From Oreohelix idahoensis (taxonomy: Eukaryota; Mollusca; Gastropoda; Stylommatophora; Oreohelicidae), in NCBI GenBank assembly GCA_024509875.1, contig JAMPIV010000279.1, forward strand, positions 1-64,000: DNA of 64,000 nucleotides, in the 5' to 3' direction. This document shows, in pieces, positions 42,466 through 53,171 of this stretch. The translations under genes were made by a program, and so were the position numbers. Every line of letters begins with the position of its first letter. The stretch's first letter is position 1. The notes beneath the pieces are model-generated. The model worked only from the letters and a program-made list of their open reading frames with translations, was not told where the DNA came from and did no database searches.

Positions 42466-43905
42466 GCCACCAAGGACATGCGCACCACCATTGCGGGTAG
42501 ACGCTGGAATTGGGTTGGCCACATCATCAGAAGATACCCTGACACCATCACAAGAAGATACCCTGACAGCATCACAAGAAGATACCCTGACACCATCATC
42601 AGAAGATACCCTGACACCATCACCAGAAAATACCCTGACACCATCACAAGAAGATACCTTGACACCATCACAAGAAGATACCCTGACACCATCATCAGAA
42701 GATACCCTGACACCATCACAAGAAGATACCCTGACACCATCACCAGAAGATACCCTGACACCATCACAAGAAGATACCCTGACACCATCACCAGAAGAAA
42801 CCCTGACACCATCACCAGAAGATACCCTGACACCATCACCAGAGGATCCCCTGACACCATCATCAGAAGATACCCTGACACCATCACCAGAAGATACCCT
42901 GATACCATCACCAGAAGATACCCTGACACCATCACCAGAGGATACCCTGACACCATCATCAGAAGATACCCTGACACCATCACCAGAAGATACCCTGACA
43001 CCATCACCAGAAGATACCCTGACACCATCACCAGAAGATACCCTGACACCATCACCAGAAGATACCCTGACACCATCACCAGAGGATACCCTGACACCAT
43101 CACCAGAAGATACCCTGACACCATCACCAGAAGATACCCTGACACCATCACCAGAAGATACCCTGACACCATCACCAGAGGATACCCTGACACCATCACC
43201 AGAAGATACGCTGACACCATCACAAGAAGATACCCTGACACCATCACCAGAGGATACCCTGACACCATCACCAGAAGATACCCAGACACCATCACCAGAA
43301 GATACCCTGACACCATCACCAGAAGATACCCTGACACCATCACAAGAAGATACCCTGACATCATCAGCAGAAGATACCCTGACACCATCACCAGAAGATA
43401 CCCTGACACCATCACCAGAAGATACCCTGACACCATCACAAGCAGATACCCTGACACCATCACCAGAGGATACCCTGACACCATCCCCAGACACCATCCC
43501 CAGACACCATCACCAGACACCATCACCAGACACCATCACCAGAAGATAACCTGACACCATCACCAGAAGATACCCTGACACCATCACCAGAAGATACGCT
43601 GACACCATCACCAGCAGATACCCTGACACCATCACTAGAAGAGACCCTGACACCATCACCAGACACCATCACCAGACACCATCACCAGACACCATCACCA
43701 GAACTGCCATGCTATGGACTCCAGAAGGAAAGTGAAAGCAAAGACCAAATGCCACCTGGCGGAGAACTGTGGAGGCAGTTCTAAGCATAAACCAGAGCAG
43801 GGATACCACATGAAGGTTGACTGTCGACCGAACAAAGTGGAGACAGCTTGTTGCTGCCCTACAAGACGCCACCAGGCATGATGGTTACTGATTGCTTTGT
43901 CAGTG
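42466..43905 (+). mobile_element. LINE ORF2 C-terminal remnant split by a minisatellite
   Basis: Before the array the frame reads RRWNWVGHIIRRYPDTITR. After it comes RTAMLWTPEGK, then RPNATWRRTVEAVL, then DRTKWRQLVAAL with two stops. Together these are consecutive pieces of a LINE ORF2 C-terminal region, and the last tandem unit joins the right-hand piece in frame. RT and endonuclease are absent. The 24-bp array lies exactly within the PDTITR coding segment. Confidence 0.8.
42519..43705. repeat. 24-bp minisatellite, about 48 copies
   Basis: The unit accatcaccagaagataccc plus tgac varies mainly at accag/acaag/atcag. At 24 bp it is 8 codons, so several frames on both strands stay open. The biologically meaningful one encodes repeated RRYPDTIT, the LINE phrase it grew from. 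The last 180 bases contain shorter 15-bp units (accatcaccagacac). Confidence 0.97.
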
Positions 43906-44758
43906 AGCGGCCAAGGACTCATGAAGAATTTTGCTTCCATGGCAGTTGCTTCCCCTGCATGAAGCCTGCATCAAAGCATTCATGTGGGGACATTGGATGT
44001 GGATACGGGAGACATAATATAGATGATTACTGATCGCCTGGTAGAGAACCACACTGCAGTCGATGAATCAACAAGGCTAAGATTGCTGTCATTTGGCATC
44101 AAACGTAAGACTATCGGGGATGAACGTATACGAGGATGCATCCGTTGTGTAAACAACCAGAGCGTTACAAGAACAATTACCATTCATACCCTTCGACATT
44201 TACTGAAGGAGACTGAGCACCTATGGGTTTTCCCGGAGTGAAAAAAACGTAGATTCTGATCAAGAATAACAATTCATGTACTCTTGCAACGGCAGTTTGT
44301 GTATCTGTTTGTTTAATTGATAAGGTTGCCAGGTTCCTGCACAACCACATGTTAGTAGCCTCTTACGACAATGCCTGGAGGAGCAGTAAGTCTTATCTGT
44401 CTTTGACTTCTCATAGACCGCCTTTAACTACACAGGGGAACCATAATTATGCTTACCTGTAATGTTAGACAATTATTATACATACTTGCAATCTGAGACT
44501 TATATTATATATAATGTAGTGTGAATACGTATAGTATTCATAGCATAGTGTCAGGCCGTTATTACTCATAATGTAGTTGGAGTCGGATATTATAAATAAT
44601 GTAATGTACATATCTATTTTAAATATAATGTCATGTGAATATCAGTCTTGTACAAATGCAATAACCATCATCAGGTGATAGGCAAGCTGGATCGAACCGC
44701 TATATTGGCCGCAGTCCAGCCCGCGAGCCGTAGGTTGAACAGCTCTATAAAAGTTGCC
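43906..44758. other. Unassigned, with one unrecognised short frame
   Basis: The frame at 44023-44241 (plus, 72 codons, ATG start) encodes a charged peptide including LRLLSFGIKRKTIGDERIRG. It has no family I know, no initiation or splice context I can support, and lies just after the LINE remnant. The rest is AT-rich with imperfect repeats of tataatgtagtgtgaata. Confidence 0.35.
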
Positions 44759-44766
44759 TACTACAG

Positions 44767-45009
44767 TAGTGTTTTTTTACCTGTGGTTCATGGACCCTTG
44801 GGGGTCAAAGGTTGGATTCTAGGGAGTCCGTATGCCTAACCTAAAAATGTGAATTTTATTTACATCAAAATGTTTACTCAGAAAATTATCACTGATGTTT
44901 ACCGGACAGTCCAAGGTGTCCGTAGCCTTCACCGGGCAATCAAAGGGGTCCGTAGCTTTCACCGGACAATCAAAGGGGTCCATGACACAAGAAAGGTTAA
45001 GAACCCCTG
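44767..45009. mobile_element. Short hAT-like MITE
   Basis: The right end, reversed, is caggggttcttaacc; the left end tagtgtttttttacc matches it at 10 of 15 positions. Flanks tactacag (44759-44766) and gactacag (45010-45017) agree at 7 of 8, the hAT target size. The interior carries ggtccatgaca and about three copies of a 31-33-bp unit (aaaggggtccgtagctttca). Confidence 0.62.
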
Positions 45010-45017
45010 GACTACAG

Positions 45018-46012
45018 CCACGCCGTATTCCGTTATCTCCTTAGTACGGAGTTCTCTAGGACATGTATTGTACGTCGTAAGTGGCTACAAGTCAGTCCCA
45101 TCGACCTTCTCCCAGATCCTTATATTCTACTTACATTTTCTTTTTTTCCAGGTGTTTTATCTCGTTTTGCTTTAGGCGCGCCATCTTCCTGGACTCACGG
45201 CCCATCGGTTATATTAGGGCAAATGTCCAGATTTAACTGACGGTAACTGCGTGATTTATCTAAGAAATATTATGAATTCAAAAATTATTAATTTTTTCTT
45301 GTTATTATATCTTTTGTTTTTTTTTTTTTTGGTTTTGCTTTTTTTGTGTTTGCTTTTTTTTAACGCTCCTTTGTTAATTTGTTGTTTTTTTTCTTTGTGT
45401 GTGTATTTATATTTATTTTTTTTTTTTTCTTAAGGAAAGAGAAGGAAGAGCGAGTCTTCTTCTTAGAACTTTTTTTTTTCTTTAAAATTACCCAGGACTT
45501 AAGGAATGTCGGTTATGTTAAGCTAACGATTCTTCTTTTTCAACTGCCATACCTTGTGGCACATTTGATCATATCTCTCCACAAGGTCCAGTTCCCCCCA
45601 CTGCTGTTTATCAATTATGTTGTTAATTACTTTCCATGCCAGGCTGTCAAACTGTGGAGTATCTTCTCTACGTGTCGTCCTGTGTTTCCTCCCACTTTAA
45701 TCTTTCCTGTTGTCACGATCGTGAAAGAATTCTCATAAAATGTCCACAGAAAGTGGATTGATTCCTTCTAGTGCCATAAATGATGTTCGTTTGCTCACTG
45801 ACTTCTTTCGTGACATCATTTCTCTCTTTAGCTACCCATGGTATTCTGATTCATCTGTAAAACCACAAATGCAAGGTAATTATTGATGGTCAATATTATA
45901 CTTCGATGCCCGCTATTACAACAACCAAAGTTATGCACTCCAAGAAGACAGATCTCAACAAATCATTAGCAAGACAGATCTCTACCAATCATTAGCAGAT
46001 CATCTGCACACA
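45018..46012. other. Unassigned; T-rich low complexity at 45290-45480
   Basis: Long T runs produce Phe/Leu-rich frames that are not genes. The phrase cggttatattagggc at 45206-45220 recurs at 59494-59508. Nothing else is supported. Confidence 0.45.
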
Positions 46013-48880
46013 GTCAGGAATTCATTCACCTCCATTGAGCTCCCCAAGGAGCATAGGCCTTCAACGAACTTATGCCAAGTCTTCTTGACCAGTGATATCT
46101 GCTCAAGGTCTTTCCACGTCTTCTTCAGCCCTTTCAGGTCTGTCTGCAGTTCTGTTCACCACAGAGAACTCTTCAGAATCTGGGGCCACATCTGCTGTTG
46201 ATTCCTTATGAGGAAACCCACACGAAGCAGTCACCGTCTTTTGCAGTGGTGGTTCATGTGTTTCCCTCTACCTCTCTCACCCGAGAGATTCCTGAACAAG
46301 GAATGCCTTATAATACAATTACCAGGTTTCTCAGTATGTGTAGTATCCACTGCAAGCGTCTTCTTCTCATCTCTTGTTCCACTGGCACTAGTCTTGTCTG
46401 GTTCTTGTCATCTCCTGTTCTACTGGCACTAGTCTTGTCTGGTTCTTGTCATCTCTTGTTCCACTGGCACTAATCTTGTCTGGTTCGTGTCATCTCTTGT
46501 TCCACTGGCACTAGTCTTGTCTGGTTCGTGTCATCTCTTGTTCCACTGGCACTAGTCTTGTCTGGTTCGTGTCATCTCTTGTTCCACTGGCACTAGTCTT
46601 GTCTGGATCGTGTCATCTCTTGTTCCACTGGCACTAGTCTTGCCTGGTTCTTGTCATCTCTTGTTCCACTGGCACTAGTCTTGTCTGGTTCTTGTCATCT
46701 CTTGTTCCACTGGCACTAGTCTTGTCTGGTTCTTGTCATCTCTTGTTCCACTGGCACTAATCTTGTCTGGTTCGTGTCATCTCTTGTTCCACTGGCACTA
46801 GTCTTGTCTGGTTCTTGTCATCTCTTGTTCCACTGGCACTAGTCTTGTCTGGTTCTTGTCATCTCTTGTTCCACTGGCACTAATCTTGTCTGGTTCGTGT
46901 CATCTCTTGTTCCACTGGCACTAGTCTTGTCTGGTTCGTGTCATCTCTTGTTCCACTGGCACTAGTCTTGTCTGGTTCGTGTCATCTCTTGTTCCACTGG
47001 CACTAGTCTTGTCTGGTTCGTGTCATCTCTTGTTCCACTGGCACTAGTCTTGTCTGGTTCTTGTCATCTCTTGTTCCACTGGCACTAGTCTTGTCTGGTT
47101 CTTGTCATCTCTTGTTCCACTGGCACTAGTCTTGTCTGGTTCTTGTCATCTCTTGTTCCACTGGCACTAATCTTGTCTGGTTCGTGTCATCTCTTGTTCC
47201 ACTGGCACTAGTCTTGTCTGGTTCTTGTCATCTCTTGTTCCACTGGCACTAATCTTGTCTGGTTCTTGTCATCTCTTGTTCCACTGGCACTAATCTTGTC
47301 TGGTTCTTGTCATCTCTTGTTCCACTGGCACTAGTCTTGTCTGGTTCGTGTCATCGCTTGTTCCACTGGCACTAGTCTTGTCTGGTTCATGTCATCTCTT
47401 GTTCCAGTGGCACTAGTCTTGTCTGGTTCGTGTCATCTGTTGTTCCACTGGCACTAGTCTTGTCTTGGTTCGTGTCATCTCTTGTTCCAGTGGCACTAGT
47501 CTTGTCTGGTTCGTGTCATCTGTTGTTCCACTGGCACTAGTCTTGTCTGGTTCGTGTCATCTCTTGTTCCACTGGCACTAGTCTTGTCTGGTTCGTGTCA
47601 TCTCTTGTTCCACTGGCACTAGTCTTGTCTGGTTCGTGTCATCTCTTGTTCCACTGGCACTAGTCTTGTCTGGTTCGTGTCATCTCTTGTTCCACTGGCA
47701 CTAGTCTTGTCTGGTTCTTGTCATCTCTTGTTCCACTGGCACTAGTCTTGTCTGGTTCTTGTCATCTCTTGTTCCAATGGCACTAGACTTGTCTGGTTCG
47801 TGTCATCTCTTGTTCCAGTGGCACTAGTCTTGTCTGGTTCTTGTCATCTCTTGTTCCAATGGCACTAGACTTGTCTGGTTCGTGTCATCTCTTGTTCCAG
47901 AGGCACTAGTCTTGTCTGGTTCGTGTCATCTCTTGTTCCAATGGCACTAGACTTGTCTGGTTCTTGTCATCTCTTGTTCCACTGGCACTAGTCTTGTCTG
48001 GTTCGTGTCATCTCTTGTTCCACTGGCACTAGTCTTGTCTGGTTCTTGTCATCTCTTGTTCCACTGGCACTAGTCTTGTCTGGTTCGTGTCATCTCTTGT
48101 TCCAATGGCACTAGACTTGTCTGGTTCTTGTCATCTCTTGTTCCAGTGGCACTAGTCTTGTCTGGTTCGTGTCATCTCTTGTTCCACTGGCACTAGTCTT
48201 GTCTGGTTCTTGTCATCTCGTGTTCCACTGGCACTAGTCCTGTCTGGTTCGTGTCATCTCTTGTTCCACTGGCACTAGTCTTGTCTGGTTCTTGTCATCT
48301 CTTGTTCCACTGGCACTAGTCTTGTCTGGTTCTTGTCATCTCTTGTTCCACTGGCACTAGTCTTGTCTGGTTCTTGTCATCTCTTGTTCCACTGGCACTA
48401 GTCTTGTCTGGTTCTTGTCATCTCTTGTTCCACTGGCACTAGTCTTGTCTGGTTCGTGTCATCTCTTGTTCCACTGGCACTAGTCTTGTCTGGTTCTTGT
48501 CATCTCTTGTTCCACTGGCAGTAGTCTTGTCTGGTTCTTGTCATCTCTTGTTCCACTGGCACTAGTCTTGTCTGGTTCTTGTCATCTCTTGTTCCACTGG
48601 CACTAGTCTTGTCTGGTTCTTGTCATCTCTTGTTCCACTGGCACTAGTCTTGTCTGGTTCTTGTCATCTCTTGTTCCACTGGCACTAGTCTTGTCTGCTT
48701 CTTGTCATCTCTTGTTCCACTGGCACTAGTCTTGTCTGGTTCTTGTCATCTCTTGTTCCACTGGCACTAGTCTTGTCTGGTTCTTGTCATCTCTTGTTCC
48801 ACTGGCACTAGTCTTGTCTGGTTCTTGTCATCAGTTCCACATTGGTGATCTTGTCAGACCATTTCAATCCTTCTGTTCTA
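46013..48880 (-). mobile_element. LINE remnant split by a 41-bp minisatellite
   Basis: On the minus strand, 48880-48833 reads like the segment upstream of the same site in the 61.5-kb LINE (gaccatttcaatcc, gttccacattggtgatcttg on the plus strand). After the array, 46390-46330 continues into sequence matching catcgccagagtcttcttc at 61485. 46013-46170 encodes on the minus strand a broken C-terminal end (WKDLEQ, then WHKFVEGLCSLG). The array therefore sits within LINE-derived sequence. Confidence 0.65.
46356..48832. repeat. 41-bp minisatellite, about 60 copies
   Basis: The unit catctcttgttccactggca plus ctagtcttgtctggttcgtgt is highly homogeneous. Variation is mainly gttcgtg/gttcttg, cactagt/cactaat and ccactgg/ccaatgg or ccagtgg, and runs of one variant cluster, as expected from local unequal exchange. 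Because 41 is not a multiple of 3, no long frame crosses it. Confidence 0.98.
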
Positions 48881-48922
48881 CGCAACGCACAACCTCGTAT
48901 TAATAGCTTCTTATAGAAATGA

Positions 48923-49035
48923 AGACAGACGAACAAACGATCATAGAGACAATCGGACATATACAAATACACAGACAGACGAACAGACAGTCATAGAGAC
49001 AATCGGACATATACAAATGCATAAACAAACGGACA
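48923..49035. repeat. Approximately 55-bp direct repeat, 2 copies
   Basis: agacagacgaacaaacgatc then atagagacaatcggacatat occurs twice in tandem with a few changes. Confidence 0.85.
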
Positions 49036-49075
49036 GTCTGCCTATTCTTTCCTTGTCTGATCAGAAGCTCCCGGG

Positions 49076-51021
49076 TGTCATAAAATTAACAGTGATACAA
49101 CGTAAAAATATCTCCAAAGGATAAAATGTAGGGATAAAAAGAATGCGTAAGTTACTAGAAGGCATGATCGCCCACGCCGCGGGTCATCACCCGCCATGGA
49201 AATTAAATTGCTAGAACGGTTACCATTTGAACGGGATGAGAACGGCGGATCAAAAAGGAAAAAATATGACTGAAAAATTGCGTGAAACTAGCAAGGCTAA
49301 AAAGATGCAATTGGGGGGGAACGGAGGAAAAGTCACGTCCCCAAGTTGACACAAGGTAACGAAATCGACAAAAGGGACCATAGTTATTATACGCAACAGT
49401 CATTTTTTGGACGCTTTTGCAATATTTTGTCCTTTATTTGAATGCAGCGGCACACGTTTCACAGAAGATTCTAGAAAATATTTCGGAAAAAAACAACTAA
49501 CCTTGAAAAGTAACTTTTTCTTAATAATGATGTTAGGAATATAAAAATTAGCTGGCCGGATGGCCCATTTTGAGCAGTGAAATAATATGCTTTTATTTAT
49601 ACAGACGGATAGATAATAATGAAGACATTGACAAAAGACTGTGTTGTTCACATCAGCGAAAGACTGCATTGAATCAAACATGTCACTAATTTGCACAAAA
49701 ACCGCGACCTTGAGACTCAAGTGTTCAAATCTAGTTAGAATGAAAGAGAGGGACATTGGTGGGAGCTGTGGCTAAAAATAACTTTAAAGACAAAATTTGT
49801 AGAGGGGACGGATAGGTTGGTTCAAAAACCAAGTACGTTTTTTGTGAAAACGCAAGTAGAGACGGACGGACTAACAGATAAAAATCCATACTTGACTGAA
49901 GCATGACTGAAATGACTTTAGTGTAGGAAATTTGAATTTGAAAAAAACACAAGGCATTGATTGGCCACAGACAATCATATTATCAGCGCTCAGACGCGCT
50001 TTTTTGCCATTCCTCAATAGTTGTCCAGTGATAGACACAGTAAATTTTAAGTGTGGTGATTTCCAATGAAGTAAATTGAAATAAGTTCAGGGACGCCATA
50101 CTATAGCCAGCAGCTCAGCTGAGTTTTGCTAGCATTTCTGTGTTCTTTATTCATAATCTGAACAGTGAGTTTTATGTTGACACCAAAAGGTGGTGTCAAA
50201 TGCTGGGTAAATAATTGACAGTGAGGACCCGTGCAGTGTCGCTTCTCGGCAGAACAGCCTTGTATTGCCCCCAAGCACGGAGAGGTGGGGCCACCCGATA
50301 TATTGCCCCCAAGCACGGAGAGGTGGGGTCACCAGATTCCAGCACCAGAACTACTCTTTCAAAGTTACGTAAGCAGGCTGGTCTGCTGGATTTACACCAA
50401 CTTCATAGACATAGCACCCAAAGTGAATTACTACTAAAACATCCCATTTTCTTCCATCAGTAATGGACAATGTTTGGTAGGCATAGACAGGGAGGGATGA
50501 AGCCACCCCACCAGCACATCTAGTCATCGTTCTCCCAGGGAAAATAAAATTATGAACTGTAGAAATATTAACAAATCGTGAAAATTGTATACGTACACAC
50601 CTTTTATTTATCATGCCATTTATTCATGCCATTCACTCATAAATTTCAAAATCTTTCATATGTTCTGGCCAAAATAAAACCTTGGTTCAGAACAAATAAA
50701 TTTAAAAAAGATTTACTTTCTAAAATTTCACCAGCTGAATTTAGTTCATTGTGTTCTAAATTTTATTGATAATATTATATTATTTAATATCTGTGTGTGT
50801 GTGTTTGTATATGTCAACACAACACATTACATTCAGTACCCTAGATTTTAACGTAGCCACATTCATTAGTAAAAAAAAAAGATAGGTGTGAGGTCGTAGT
50901 GGTAGCAAGAAAGGCCTTCTGAAAATTCACAGCTACATTTTATCTCAGGAGCCTTCACAGCTGACCTCATACATCACACTTAGTAATATCACCATCATAC
51001 AATACCATCAAAACCACTACA
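49076..51021 (+). mobile_element. 5' LTR of element 3
   Basis: A 1946-bp repeat with TG...CA ends. Short frames within it occur identically in both LTRs and show no sign of coding. Its main difference from the right LTR is a G run near 49313, much shorter than the right LTR's two G runs. Confidence 0.95.
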
Positions 51022-51026
51022 TATAT

Positions 51027-51044
51027 TGGGGTCTTGTCCAGGGA
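51027..51044 (+). other. Element 3 primer-binding site
   Basis: TGGGGTCTTGTCCAGGGA starts five bases after the LTR, matching the spacing and start of the element 2 site. It should pair with a tRNA 3' end; the tRNA was not identified. Confidence 0.75.
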
Positions 51045-51289
51045 TAATTAGCATAAACAGTAATATAAGGATCTCCTGGTGGGAGAAATAAAATTAGGGG
51101 AACAAAATTGTAAAATTCCCTTAAAATTAAAAGTGTCCCTTTAAATTAAAAGGGCAATTAGAAGTTGGTGAATCTTCACAGCCAGTGTTAGTTAATTAAT
51201 TAATTAGAATTATTTTAGTCTAGAGTAATTATAAGTACTTTAGTGATTGGAAATTTTACTTTGCTTATTGCTAGATTTGTTTAAAAAGT

Positions 51290-53171
51290 ATGGCGGAGCT
51301 GGCAAAATTTAGATCAGCTGCTGTGCTGACGGCAAAGGAGATGGGAATGGATGGTCAGATTTTAATTCAATACGTAACGGCTGAATGTGATAAGTATATT
51401 GAACGGGAAGAAAGAAGATTAGAAAAAGAGGCTGAAAGAAAATTAGTCTGAAAGGTTGGCTGAAGAGAAGAGGTTAGAGGCTGATAGAGAAATTAAGAGG
51501 CTGCAGATTGAGGCAGAAGACAAACGACAGCAAAGGGAGGCAGAAGAAAAAAGATTGACTGCCGAAAAGGAGGCAGCAGATAGAAAGGCCGAAAGGGAGG
51601 CAGAAGAAAAAAGATTGACTGCCGAAAGGGAGGCAGCAGATAGAAAGGCCGAAAGGGAGGCAGAAGATAAAAGGTTGCAAAGGGAGCACGAATTACGACT
51701 AAGGGAGCTGGAATTACAAGGCCAGGCTCCTGAAAATGGTGCCAGCCCTTTTGCCTCAGATGCTACGCCTAGTCTGGGAGCCTCAAACTCAGCTATGGGG
51801 TTTCATTTAGACCATTTTGTTGAAAAAGACGATGACATAGAGGGGTACCTAGGACGTTTTGAGTTATTAGCTACTACATATGGGTTAGAGAGAGAGAGGT
51901 GGAGTTTAAAGTTATCACAAGGACTGAGAGGTACTTCTTATGAAGTCTTTGCTAAAATGAACAGGGAAGACCAAGACAATTATGACATGTTAAAGCAGGC
52001 TTTGTTATTAAGGTACGAGAAGAATGGTGAATTTTATCGTAAGAAATTTAGAAATGCCAAACTGTTGTCTGGGGAGACATACCACCAATTCTCTGCCAGA
52101 CTGGAAACCTATTTGGAGAAATGGACTGCTCTGGGGAAGACCCAAGATCTTAAAGAAATGATCATGATCGAACAATTGAGAGAGTCCATGGCTCCAGACA
52201 TGAGAAAATTTCTCATGGAACAAGGTGCAGAGAAGTTGGGCGAGGTTTTAAATGTCGCTGAGAGGTATCAGGCAGCCCAGGCAGAGGTAAGTGGTGCTAA
52301 AAAGAAGCACATAGATAATTTTAAAGCTCCACAGCAATTTAATAAATTTGATAATAGAGAGCAGGGAAATAAAGGTAGGACAAACTTTGAGCGGCCAAGA
52401 AATGACTATCGCGACAGAAACTCACAGTTCAATGACCAAAAAAATAATGAAAGGAAACCGTTTAACCAAGGAAAAAGATGGTGTAAATGGTGCAAGAAAG
52501 ATAACCATAACACCGAATTTTGTAGAAGGAAACCTTCAAACATTGCTGCAATGAAGTCGGGGACGCAAAGATTAAAGGTTAATCCTAATGGACAACAGGA
52601 ACCTTATCACCCCCCAGTTTGTGAGGATGTTATTTGTAATGGGGTCACCATAAGGTGCCTTTATGAGACAGGTTTGGATTATGATTCAGTTGTGAAGTCT
52701 AGCCTAGTGGACCCAAGTCAGTATACCACAGAAACAGTGGAAATACAAGGGGCGACTAAGGACATACCACTCATGACACTTCCCATCGCAAGGATAACGG
52801 TGAAAACTCGCTATGTGGAAGGAGAAATCAGAGCAGCAGTGATAGATGAACCAATCTACCCTCTGATATTGGGGTGTAGATACGTCTTCTTGGGGAATCC
52901 CGAGAAACCTGTGATCATGGCGACAGTGCAGACCAGGTCACAGAAGAAGGAGGAAGAAGGTGAACCTATAAATGCTCATCCAGAGGAGATGAGGAAGGCG
53001 CAGGCTGAGGATAGGACACTCAAGCCATGTTTTAAAAAATTGCCCAAATGCCACACACCTCCGAGCAAGGGGGAATATTTCATGAAGAACAAACTATTAT
53101 ACAGGAAGGCCGGAACTGGAACAAATGGTCACAACCAGCTGGTTCTTCCCACTCATATAGAGATAAAGTGA
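51290..53171 (+). pseudogene. gag: Element 3 Gag plus protease-like region (frameshifted)
   Basis: The start ATG at 51290 gives MAELAKFRSA. One extra base near 51446 breaks the frame (TGA at 51449-51451), and the continuing frame is open to TGA at 53169-53171. Order: charged coiled coil with repeats (KRLTAEREAADRKAEREA), capsid (FEL-like GYLGRFELLATTYGLE and helical SARLETYLEKW), one CCHC knuckle (CKWCKKDNHNTEFC), then a retropepsin-like region (YVEGEIRAAV, LILGCRYV). At the expected DTG position the sequence is CLYETGLDYDSVV, Glu replacing the catalytic Asp. The C-terminus runs into the integrase zinc-finger lead-in. Gag would form particles; the protease is probably inactive as written. Confidence 0.88.

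Noticed and set aside
42431..43554. Long open frames of about 350-370 codons on both strands, apparently encoding repetitive proteins
   Set aside because: They are a by-product of a 24-bp unit (8 codons) that keeps several frames open. Only the frame continuous with the LINE flanks has an explanation, and it is a remnant.
44023..44241. Possible host exon encoding a charged 72-residue peptide
   Set aside because: No recognised domain and no splice-site support; kept only as an unrecognised frame.
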